A stretch of DNA of 64,000 nucleotides from Paraniabella defluvii (GTDB lineage: Bacteria; Bacteroidota; Bacteroidia; Chitinophagales; Chitinophagaceae). The stretch is taken from assembly GCA_019316985.1 (NCBI GenBank), contig CP079215.1, forward strand, positions 5,394,001 through 5,458,000. Direction: 5' to 3'. The notes beneath the pieces were generated by a model. It saw only the letters and a program-made list of their open reading frames with translations, was not told the DNA's origin and ran no database searches. Positions 12,050-21,190 of this stretch are shown here, one piece after another; position 1 is the first letter of the stretch; every line of letters starts with the position of its first letter. Made by a program: the position numbers and the translations under genes.

Positions 12050-12180
12050 TTAAACAGACAGGGTGAAATAAAAGTGCTTCCCGCTATATCCAAGGCGTTT
12101 TATACTGATAGTGGCCCCATGGCCTTTGATGATCTCGCTGCACAAATACAAGCCGATACCAAACCCAATGAGTTGTGTTT
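12050..12180 (-). pseudogene. Remnant of a histidine kinase ATPase domain
   Basis: The minus strand from about 12180 to the stop at 12050-12052 encodes only the tail of a GHKL ATPase: FGIGLYLCSEIIKGHGATIS (the G2 box and following strand) then KHFYFTLSV and stop. The rest of a kinase (dimerisation His, N box, G1 box) is not found upstream; that space holds the DUF4304 gene. I read it as the 3' stub of a deleted or disrupted sensor kinase. A rearranged assembly join is the alternative. Confidence 0.6.
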
Positions 12181-12204
12181 AAAAAACGTCATGGTATCTG
12201 AGTC

Positions 12205-12889
12205 CTAAGTTAAAAATTCGATAGACTGATACCAATTTTCATTATTTTTTTCTTCTCCCGCCGAATGTATACTATCCAAGATCTGGTCCAGAGACTTTTT
12301 ATAGTGATACTTTATAAGGAGGTTATTAAGGTTGTTCTCGAATATGGCCCAGCGTTTTTCTTTACCAAAGGCCTCATACAATTGGCCGGCGTACTGCTTT
12401 AAACGGTTAAGATCTTTATTAACCAGCAGGTATTCAAAAAGTTCCAGGTAATTGTTCAATCCGTTTTTCTGAATCATCAGATCGACAAGATCTTTGGTGG
12501 ACTGAATTTGATTGAAAAAACGATAGCCTTTTTCATATCTGCTACAACAATATCCTCCAGTGCCTGCATATTCAACTGCTCATTCACAATATAACCATCT
12601 GTTTTAGCCCCTGTTATATCCGAAATCCGCTCTCTGAAATAACATTCATATTCCTTGGGTGCGGCGTTTTGTGCTTTACTTATGGCCTGGTCAATATAAG
12701 TTGAATGGATGCCACAGTTGATGTAGAACCTTATTTGAGTGCCGGTATTACCCCGGCTGTTCTGGAAATTAAAGACGAAAATAAGATCGTCTTTCTGCTT
12801 AAAGAAGTTAAGTCCTTTTTTACAAATCCTTCGTTCTTTAAAAGAGGCTTAATTGTTTCTGCCACCAGTTGATTAAATCGTTCTTTCAT
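12205..12889 (-). CDS. DUF4304 domain-containing protein
   Basis: A cytoplasmic protein of about 228 residues. The N-terminus from 12889 (MKERFNQLVAETIKPLLKNE) continues through KGLNFFKQKDDLIFVFNFQN and TQIRFYINCGIHSTY, matching the DUF4304 pattern as I recall it. The C-terminus is helical (NNYLELFEYLLVNKDLNRLK ... NENWYQSIEFLT). Two missing bases, in A and T runs near 12815 and 12525, split it. The function of the family is not established; members often occur near polymorphic-toxin immunity genes, but no toxin is seen next to this one. Confidence 0.75.
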
Positions 12890-12940
12890 AAGCCGGTCCT
12901 ATTTATACTGTAAATTATACATAATGTCAGGCATTTAATA

Positions 12941-13317
12941 TTACACACTTTCTAATAAATACCAGATCAGCAAAGTACTGACAACAATGATACCAAAGGT
13001 CAGCCCCGTGATAAGGGCCGGCGAGCTGCGGTAACTGTCAGAGTCAATTTGCGTGCTGATCTTTTATAGTTTAAGAAGGCGAGTAAAGAAATCAATGCAC
13101 CAATTGCAACCAATACAATGCCAATAGCCGAAGAATATCCTCTTTGCTGCACTACCGTTTCCCTGCCGAGCATAATGGAAACCTGCTTGACAAACAATGA
13201 GAATTTTACCACCACAAATCCAAATCCCATGATTCCTATGGCAGTTCTTACCCAGGCCAAAAAAGTGCGTTCGTTGGCCAGATGATCATTCGTTTTTTTA
13301 ACGGGTTGGTTGTCCAT
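12941..13317 (-). CDS. DUF202 family inner-membrane protein
   Basis: A small membrane protein of about 125 residues with three predicted helices. The start MDNQPVKKTNDHLANERTFL leads into the family signature LANERTFLAWVRTAIGIMGF and the first helix. A second helix follows (SSAIGIVLVAIGALISLLAF). A single-base shift near 13040 hides the third helix, which reads ALITGLTFGIIVVSTLLIWY in the next frame and ends at the TAA at 12941-12943. The family (YidH-like) has no agreed function. Confidence 0.88.
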
Positions 13318-13520
13318 TTGCAGATTTTATTAAAATTAAAGAATAGTTGGCCCATGATAGCAAGGCACCTCATAATTAATTTTTCACCTGCGCAGACCTT
13401 TTGTGTTCAAAAAATATTCCGGAATAAAACCGATGCGTACCTAATTACACTACTATTGTCTTTTTCCTGCCATCGGTTTCGTCATTATGCCGAATCAAGT
13501 ATATTCGCTGATCCAAATTT

Positions 13521-14432
13521 ATGAATATGGAAAGACGGGATGCTTTAAAGTCGCTGGCTATGGTTGCCGGGAGTCTTACCTTTAGCAATAAAGCTTTACA
13601 TGCGTTTGAACCTGGCCGCAAAGACAGGAAAGTATTAACGGTAGCCCATATCACAGATGTTCATATCCGACCGGACTATGATGCACCCAACCGTTTTAAA
13701 AACTGCCTGAAGCAGATCGTAAAGCATCACCAACCCGATTTCTTTCTGAATGGCGGGGATTCTATTTATGATGCTTCCTATAACAGCGTAGTAAGAGAAA
13801 GAGTACACGAGCTGTGGAATATCTGGGATGATTGCTGGAAAAGCCTGAATAAAAAATATGACATCTATTCCTGTATCGGCAATCATGATCCCTGGTGGAA
13901 GGCTCCCGATAAAGATGATGAGATGTATGGAAAACCATACGTAGGTAAGCGGTTAAACATGCCTGACAGATATTTCAGGGCGCAAAAAGGCAACTGGCAT
14001 TTCATTATTCTGGATGGCAACAATAAGGGTATTATGCTGGACGAAGAACAGCTATTATGGCTTGAAAAGGAACTAACGCAGATACCGGCTGATCATTATG
14101 TAGCCCTGATGTCGCATTATCCGGTTTTAAGCGCCACTGTTCAGCTGCAAGGTGGCGGCCACAGTGATTTTCGCCAGTTAAAAGACCTGTTCTATAAACA
14201 TAGGGACAAAGTAAGGTTATTTCTAAGCGGGCATAATCACCTGCTGGATGAAACAGTTTACAATAAGGTCACTTACTGTAGCACAGGCGCTGTAAGCGGC
14301 TACTGGTGGGAAGATGGCGATAAAGAGTCGGCGGGACACAGCTGGTTTAAACAAACGCCGCCGGGTTATACCATACTAAAACTTCACCCCAACGGTATCG
14401 TAGAGCACACCTATCATGCACACGGATTTTGA
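13521..14432 (+). CDS. Secreted calcineurin-like metallophosphoesterase
   Basis: A 303-residue intact protein with a Tat-like leader (MERRDALKSLAMVAGSLTFS) and the dinuclear-metal phosphoesterase motifs in order: HITDVHI (D46, H48), LNGGDSIYD (D80), CIGNHDPWW (GNHD 119-122), ALMSHYPV and LFLSGHNHLLDE. It is probably exported to the periplasm and hydrolyses a phosphomonoester or diester; the substrate is unknown. The start may be the second ATG (MERRD). It has no obvious functional partner, and its 3' end converges on the GntR gene. Confidence 0.92.
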   Translation: MNMERRDALKSLAMVAGSLTFSNKALHAFEPGRKDRKVLTVAHITDVHIRPDYDAPNRFKNCLKQIVKHHQPDFFLNGGDSIYDASYNSVVRERVHELWNIWDDCWKSLNKKYDIYSCIGNHDPWWKAPDKDDEMYGKPYVGKRLNMPDRYFRAQKGNWHFIILDGNNKGIMLDEEQLLWLEKELTQIPADHYVALMSHYPVLSATVQLQGGGHSDFRQLKDLFYKHRDKVRLFLSGHNHLLDETVYNKVTYCSTGAVSGYWWEDGDKESAGHSWFKQTPPGYTILKLHPNGIVEHTYHAHGF

Positions 14433-14476
14433 TCATTGGTCTGGCACTTTCTCATTTGCCTGATCGGTATCCAATC

Positions 14477-15190
14477 TCAGGATGTTAGCCGCTTGCCCAC
14501 TCTTTCAAAATGAGGCGCCAGATGTTCTTTCATTCCTTTCCTGAAATCTTCGGGCTTCCCTTTTTAATCAGCTCCAGTAAATCGCGGTGAGTGACCTTGC
14601 CCACCTTGGCCTTACCGGTTAGCTTCTGCTCTTCTTTCACTACGTATTCAAACACAGGAGTAATATATTCTGAAAACGAAGAAAGGTGTCATTTCCCGTC
14701 ATCTGGTATAGCTTGCTATGAAAATCTATCTCAAACTTCAATCTGAAGGGTTGCTGGATCTTGTTCACTTCTTTCTCCACAATTCGTTCCAGTTCTTCAA
14801 TACCTTTACTGGTTACACGTGCAAATAACAGATCTGCCAGTCCCATTTCTAATACCAACCGCAGTTCAAAAAGGTCCTGGAGCGTTTTCTGGTCCAGCAA
14901 CAACGGATCCATCACGCGCTCAAAACCGTTCATTATATCAGGCTCAGCCAGAATGGTTCCCCGCTTTTTCTTCGATTCAATCATTCCCAACATACGCAGG
15001 CGGCTTAATGCCTCACGCACTACATTGCGGCTAACATCAAGCGCCTCGGCCAGCTCAATTCTTTAGGCAAAGCGTCTCCCGGTTTAAAAGCCTTCTTCTT
15101 TAAAAATTCTCTTAATCGCAGTTCCACCATATCGGCCATTGTGGCCGACTCTATCCTTTGAATGTCGTTACTGAGGTTTACATTAGCCAT
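14477..15190 (-). CDS. GntR family, FCD-type transcriptional regulator (probable sialic-acid repressor)
   Basis: A one-component regulator of about 237 residues. The N-terminal winged helix is read from 15190 (MANVNLSNDIQRIESATMAD) through LREFLKKKAFKPGDALPKE and ELAEALDVSRNVVREALSRL, with a missing base near 15062. The C-terminal all-helical FCD ligand domain has DLFELRLVLEMGLADLLFAR, FEIDFHSKLYQMTGN and, in the next frame, VTHRDLLELI ... KEHLAPHF (metal-site histidines), ending at the TGA at 14477-14479. It lies 129 bases downstream of four sialidase-locus genes on the same strand, with its own candidate operator at 15239-15253. It is the only regulator inside the sialic-acid locus, so it is the likely binder of the shared palindrome. 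The ligand (Neu5Ac or ManNAc derivative) is inferred. Confidence 0.9.
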
Positions 15191-15238
15191 ACGAAATATT
15201 GAAAATTTTTAATAAAACGAAAGTAGAATTATTTATGA

Positions 15239-15253
15239 ATATGTAGGACAAAA
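15239..15253 (-). promoter_or_regulatory. Candidate autoregulatory operator upstream of the GntR gene
   Basis: On the minus strand this reads TTTTGTCCTACATAT, matching 12 of 15 positions of the palindrome found upstream of the other sialic-acid units, with the TGTnnnACA core kept. It lies about 50 bases before the GntR start codon. A one-mismatch -7 box (CAAAAAGA on the plus strand, 15249-15256) overlaps it. This suggests autorepression. Confidence 0.55.
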
Positions 15254-15319
15254 AGACCGTTATAACATTTTTTTTTAAGGCCGCACAACAAATAATAATT
15301 GCCACAACGAATATCAGTC

Positions 15320-16504
15320 TTATAAGGGTCTGCCACCCTGCTTGTTTATATATTTAAACAATGAGATTATCTGAAATATGTTGAAACGATGGTTATTTTT
15401 ATTGCCCGGTAAATGGTTACGGATCCAATTTTCAGATAACCTGCAGGCAACCACTTCTTTGGGATTCCCTCTCCCGTATAATATCAATACAGAACCATCT
15501 TTTAAAACAGCTATGTCAGAGTAGTTCACCTTGCCTTCGGCAACGAGCAAGGGCGGATACCAGTAGCTTCCATTATTTCCGCTAACCTGAATCACCAGGT
15601 TTTGCCGCCCCGGACCGGAAGGATAGCTGGAAAGCAGGTAATTACCGGTAGCGTATTTAACTGTATTTAATCCTGCATCTACCGTTGTGATAGCTGCTTT
15701 GGAGCTTTCCTCAAACGGGCTCCAGTTTTGCCGCCATCCCGGCTGAAAGAGATGAGTCTTTTTGTAGTTTAGCTACACCTCCGGGTCTTGCGTCCATCAA
15801 AATGATTCCGTTACTTAGCTCAGCAAGACGGCTCTCATTTCCCTGCAAACTGTCTGACATAGGTACGTAGCCGCCCCCTGCCATGTTTTGCCCTTATCGT
15901 CGCTATATAGGGTAGACACGCCGTATTTGCGCTGAAGCGGCGCGTAGCCGATACTACGCCGGTGCCAGACCTGTATTAATAAACGGCCATTTTTCAATAA
16001 TATTCCGTGACCCGGGCCCGGAAGATGAAAAGCCCTTTTATACGGGTCGCCCGCGAACAAATGCGTTAGTGGAGAAGGAGCAGACCAGCTGTTGCCATTA
16101 TCCCTGCTGGTTATATGATAGAGTACCGAGGAGTCGTTATTAAAATTTTCTGCATAAAATAAATGTACACTTCCCTCCTGGCCGGCAACAGGAGTAGGAT
16201 TGGCATAGCAATTACCATTGCTGCTTCTTACCACTACCTGTGATGGCTCCCAGCTTTTACCGCTATCGCGGCTTCTTTTAAGTACAATATGATGAGGACT
16301 GGCATCGCCGGGTTGAAGTCTGCCCTCTGAAAAAGCCAATACATCACCATTAGCTGCAACTACTAACCCATAAACAAAGTGTTCCTTTATTTCGTCGCCC
16401 GGTGCTGCTTGGGGCCACACCACCGATTCAACCGGCTGCTGTGCGCACAAACTCTTTACGAAGAGCACGTATATGGCGAATAATAACGGGTATCGAACTG
16501 TCAT
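15320..16504 (-). CDS. Secreted sialidase-fold (BNR/Asp-box) protein lacking a normal FRIP motif
   Basis: A six-bladed propeller of the sialidase superfamily, about 394 residues with a signal peptide (MTVRYPLLFAIYVLFVKSLC-AQ). Asp boxes are visible: SRDSGKSW, SRDNGNSW, SDDKGKTW and, in another frame near 15750, SRDGGK-W. The position where GH33 sialidases have the catalytic-arginine motif (Y/F)RIP instead reads HFVYGLVVAANGDVLAFSEG, so the first triad arginine is missing or displaced. It may act on another uronic or sialic linkage, or bind only. It starts 21 bases after the previous sialidase stop and is the last structural gene of the operon. Frameshifts occur near 15830, 15750 and 15600. 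Confidence 0.82.
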
Positions 16505-16525
16505 AAAGTTTCTAGCTACGTGGCG

Positions 16526-17705
16526 TTACATATCGTTTTCCTGCAACACCGGGCCCGCAGTAAATATCGCTTCAGGCGGCAGGGAAATGAAGATCATTTT
16601 TTCATAAGATTTTTTCTTTCCGGCTTCAATAAATAAACCTATCCTGCCATTGGACAATTTAGTGATACTCGAATAGCCGCAGGGGCCTGCATACACCAAC
16701 TTGCTGTTCGACCAGCTCTGGCAATTATCAAAACTGGTTTTTAAAGTCATGTGTGTTCTGCCTGTTGACACGGCAGGATTAAGAAACAAATGAGCTGCTG
16801 TACCCTGCAAGGAGCCAAAATTGACGATGCTTGCCTGGCAAACAGATTCGGTAAGCTGATAGTCGTGACTAATGGGGCTCCAGGTAACACCCCATCTTTG
16901 CTGGTGCTAATGGCCCTTGAGAATTTTTCGTTATAAGAACGCATATTCATCATCAGCATTCCATCTGAAAGTTCTGTCACCTGGCTTTCGTTGCATCCGG
17001 GCGTAATAGAGGCACTCCGTTTCCAGGTTTTACCATGATCATCTGAAAACAATACATGCGCGCCGTACCCGTAAGGACCTTTTCTTATTGTACCAGCCGG
17101 ATCATTGTAGCTATGATTTGCCGGTACTACCAATCGACCTTTATAAATACCATTTCTAATCTGGATGCCTATTCCCGGACCCGTTGCATACCAACCCCAG
17201 GAAGTATCTCTTGCTGCATCCCCATGCTAACCGGCTTCGACCAGCTTAACCCATCATCGTCGGAATAACATATAAAAGGTAAACGCGGCGACCGGGAAGT
17301 TTTATGGATAATAGCCGTCTCCCCGTCCTTTCCATCATTCCAGGACGTAGCTAACCAAATGCGGCCCGTTTCCATATCTACAACCGGACACGGATTGCCA
17401 CAGGTATTTTGCCCATCATTCCAAACCACTAATTCTTCACTCCATGTTATACCATTATCTTTTGAACGCTTTACTAAAGGTCGATGTCACCGGTATCGCC
17501 GGCTTCCTGGCTTCACAGAACGCAAGCACCGTTCCTTTTTTGTTACCACAATTGCAGGGATCCTGTAGTTTTTATACCGGCCTTTACCTTGTTCCCAAAG
17601 CACCGATTTCTGAATAGCCGGCTGCAATGCTTTTGGTTGCGAACGGCCCATCAGCGGCATGAGCAATACTATTGCAACCGCTACTAAAACACCTGATCTC
17701 ATCAT
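16526..17705 (-). CDS. nanH: Exo-alpha-sialidase (GH33)
   Basis: A secreted sialidase of about 393 residues that cleaves terminal sialic acids from glycoconjugates. The signal peptide (MMRSGVLVAVAIVLLMPLMG) is followed by the canonical arginine motif YKNYRIPAIVVTKK, then AFCEARKPGDTGDID read in the shifted frame, and Asp boxes YSDDDGLSW, FSDDHGKTW, STSKDG and SFDNCQSW. The catalytic-region stretch GCNESQVTELSDGMLMMNMR carries the nucleophile-region Glu, and the C-terminal Tyr lies in GPCGYSSITKLSNGRIGLF. Together with the arginines this supports an active enzyme. It lies between the sulfatase and the FRIP-less paralogue in one operon. Frameshifts occur near 17520, 17460, 17190 and 16810. Confidence 0.9.
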
Positions 17706-17735
17706 TTTATATTTATTTAATATTAAGATATTTTA

Positions 17736-19167
17736 TTATCCCCGTTTATAGGCTTCCAGCATTTCTGCCAACTTTTTTCTACCTGCCTGTATTTTTTTGC
17801 CCCGCCAGGTTTACCGCTTCAACCTGCGATTGTTTCATATCATACAGCTCACGGGCTTCAACAGCATTGGTACTTAAGTTGTACCAGAGGGTATACCTGA
17901 AATCTTTATCGCGGACAGTGTATCCCATATGTGTAGGATGCTGTGTGGTGATTGCTTTATACGGCCTGCAAAACTGGCTGTAAGCTACGTGATCCCATGT
18001 CATACCAGGGTTGGATAATAACGGAGCCAGGCTTTTACCACTTAACTGAGTAGCAGCTTTTACACCACATAAATCGATAAGTGTTGGATAAATATCTATC
18101 GCCTCAACAATAGCATCTGATTTACCTCCTCTTTTGCCGACAGCCGGAGCCGATATGATCAGGGGAATACGTGTATCGAGCTCAAAGTTGGTAGATTTAC
18201 ACCAAAGATCCTGTTCGCCCAAATGGTACCCATGGTCGCCCCATAATACTATTATGGTATTATCTCTTAATCCCAAACGATCGAGCTCCCGTATAATTTT
18301 GCCGATCTGCACATCTACATAACTGATGCAGGCATAGTAAGCGCGTATAAGGTCCTGCTCTTTCTGCGTGCCGATTGATCCCCGATCGGGAATATCGGTA
18401 TACCCTCTAAGTTCCTGCCATTGGTGAAAAGCAATACCGGGCGCGTACAACGGCCGGTATTTACCGGGTACAGGGGAAAAGTTTGTATGCCGGTATAGAT
18501 CCCAATATTTTTGAGGTGCACAAAAAGGCAAGTGTGGCTTCTTAAAACCAGTAGCCAAGAAAAAGGTTCGCCAGACTCTTTTAACTTATTTAATAGTTTG
18601 ATGGTCTCGTTTGCGATCTGCCCGTCAGGGTATTGATCGTCATCCGTTTCAGTAAATTCAACCGCGTCTCCTTTTCCTCCTTTCTTATTTCTTTCCAGCT
18701 GGTATTCCCGGCTACTTATAATAACGTTGCCGGGCGGTAAGGTTGACCAGGAAACAGCATCAAGCGTTTTTTCGTATTATGAAATATCTTACCTATACTA
18801 ATAGCCGTATACCCTGCATTCCTGAAAGCCTGCGGCAAAGTAACCACCTCCGGAATCTTTTCCTGAAATGTGTCACCAGGTCGGTAACCCCGTTTTGATC
18901 CGGACGAAGCCCCGTCAATACCGATGCCCTGGAGGGATTGCAAACAGCCTGCTGGCAATAAGCATTATTAAATACAATACCGTTACCCGCCAGTTTGTCC
19001 ATATTCGGTGTGATGGCCTTCCGGTCGCCGTAACACCCCATGCTGGGTCTTAAATCATCTGCCACAATAAACAAAACATTGGGCCGGCTCAACGCCTGTC
19101 CATATCCCGCCAATGTTAATACAGACAATAACAGGATGGCGGAATATTTACCTAAAAAATAAAACAT
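17736..19167 (-). CDS. Secreted sulfatase (S1 family, iduronate-2-sulfatase-like)
   Basis: An arylsulfatase-superfamily enzyme of about 475 residues with a signal peptide ([20 protein letters not shown]). Calcium-site aspartates lie in [17 protein letters not shown] (D37, D38) and the formylglycine motif is [11 protein letters not shown] (C76 to be modified). Later motifs are [42 protein letters not shown] and [12 protein letters not shown]. The C-terminus, in the next frame, ends EMLEAYKRG at 17736. An anaerobic-type or formylglycine-generating maturase is needed and is not in the window. Placed between two sialidases, it probably removes sulfate from host-type or algal sialylated glycans; the substrate is inferred. 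Frameshifts occur near 18870, 18750, 18560 and 17790. Confidence 0.9.
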
Positions 19168-19231
19168 AATTACCGGATTGTCGTTAAGACTTTTTAACTC
19201 ATTCTATTCTACTAAAGGTTCTTCAACGCAG

Positions 19232-21138
19232 TTACCTCCTGTACACCACAATTCCTTCCTGCGGGCTTTCTACGCCGCCCTCACCTGCGATCACCATTTT
19301 TCCATCGTTGGCAAAAGCTCCATCCATATTACCAATGGGTGATGCATAACCCCTGTAGGCCGTACGGGTAAATAACATCCCTGTTTGTACAAATGATGCA
19401 CCGTCGTTGCTGCTTTCAAATACTGTTGGAGTAATGCCGTAATTCGGACCGTTGTAAACCTGTGGATCCTTTTCCCTGCCTGCGGGATTGATCAGATATA
19501 GTTTACCTGCATTATCCTTTAAAGTTACACCTCCATACATATGACCAAAAGTTGAGGTAGCTACTCCCGGTGCGATAGCCGCTGGTATGGTCCAGGTATC
19601 ACCACCATCGCTGCTATAGCATACCAGCTTGCTTTGGGGGCAGTATTACCATGAGACAACGTTAGCATCAAGCGATTGTCTGCGAGTTCAATTACAGAAC
19701 CTGACGTAATATTTGTTCCGCCTATATTCTGGCTTTTTCTCCAGGTGGTTCCGCCATCATCCGACAGGGCTACCTTAACGGAAGTTCCCCATAAATCAAT
19801 GGCATCACTAACCGGTTTTTATAAGCCGCAGCCTGCAGCTGAATGCCATGCCCGGGACTGCTTTTTACAAATCCCCGGCTGATATCTTTTAATGATGCTG
19901 TAATATCAACAGGTGGAGACCAGGTTGTCCCGTTATCTGTTGATATTACCTGGTACAGGGCCTGTTCGGCCGGATAACTAAAAACGCCGTTAGCTGTTAC
20001 GCTGGTTGTTAGCCTGCTGTAATGCAAAATAATCTTACCATCTGTTGCAGCAACCACCTGGGGAAAACCATACGTGTCATCAGATCCTTCACCGGCGATC
20101 ACGGTAATATTATCTTCCCAGGTTTCGCCGTTATTGGCAGACCTGCGCATAATGATATCGGTATTACCCACCGGTAACGTATTTTGCGCAACACGCTCAA
20201 ATGCGGTTTTCGGGTTTCCCCGTCCTTCTGCAAAAAGCAGCAGGTTACCGTTGGCTGCTTTAGCCAGGGCCGGGGCCTGTATACGTGCATATCCTTTTTC
20301 ATTTTCATGCATAGCATAATTAACAGTATACATATCGGTGCTTTCCAGGTAAAAGTCGTGTACGGTAACAAAATTTCTCCAGGGCCTGATCATGGGTGTA
20401 AAATAATACAGGCTTCGCGGGAGAGCTTGAAAAGAAAACATAGCGTGCCGTTAATCTTCATGTAAAACAGGTTGTCGTGTATTACAACTTCCATCTCTGC
20501 CGGCACGCCGGGCACAATCACTTCGTTGGCGGTGGGCCAGCCCAGGTCGGGATTTACAGAAGCTCCCAGTTTACCATACAGGTCTACAAAAAAGTGGGTG
20601 CTACGTTACTGTTACCATCAAAACCAAACACAAAGCTGCCGCCTGTTTCCCAGCTACGCCCAAGTTCCAGGCCCGCTGCCGTACCGCTGAAGGTGCCTAC
20701 AGTAACTTTCGCATACATATAAAAGCTTTTTCCCTCTCCTACCGGTACGAAATATTTAGCCATAGCCCAGTTATAAGTATAACTATTGGGGTCACCTCCC
20801 AGATGGTCTGCATTTGTAAGAGGGTAATAGTTCCTGTGCGGAATCAGCCGCATGCCCTGGTTCTCCCTTATCCACGAAACGGTATCATTCATTGCCTTGT
20901 AATCGGTAAAGCCCTTAAAAAGGATCTTTCCGTTATCTGCAATGCCGTCCTTCATCAGCCACACACCGGCCTGCCTGCTTTTGTCAAACGGAAAAGGCAG
21001 CGAGTCGGTTACGTTAGCGCGGCTTGAATCGGGAAAAGGTCCCGGAAAATCAAAATGTTGTTCTTTGTAACATCCGCTCGTCAATAGCAATAATAAAAAT
21101 GAGCAGATGGGTACGCTGAATATAATAAGCTTTTTCAT
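19232..21138 (-). CDS. Sialidase lipoprotein with N-terminal lectin-like domain
   Basis: A surface lipoprotein of about 635 residues. The lipobox is LLLLLTSGC (C23). Residues about 30-270 resemble a sialidase-associated concanavalin-like domain (GVWLMKDGIADNGKILFKG, FYMYAKVTVGTFSGTAAGLE), suggesting glycan binding. The C-terminal propeller begins KGYARIQAPALAKAANGNLL with LLFAEGRGNPKTAF, a variant of the RIP motif with an inserted residue, then Asp boxes RSANNGETW, STDNGTTW and, near 19740, DDGGTTW, and ESSNDGASF. HYSR and GHGIQL motifs fit sialidases of gut and soil Bacteroidota. It directly follows SusD (52 bases), so it probably works at the cell surface with the importer. Frameshifts occur near 20590, 20430, 19800, 19640 and 19540. 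Confidence 0.85.
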
Positions 21139-21190
21139 TACTTTATATTTGATCCGTTTGTGCTTATGATGTAGATTTTTTTACCCGTCC

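Noticed and set aside
12718-12735. Further copy of the palindrome (TTGATGTAGAACCTT)
   Set aside because: Only the half TGTAGAAC matches and it lies inside the DUF4304 coding sequence, where the bases are explained by codons.
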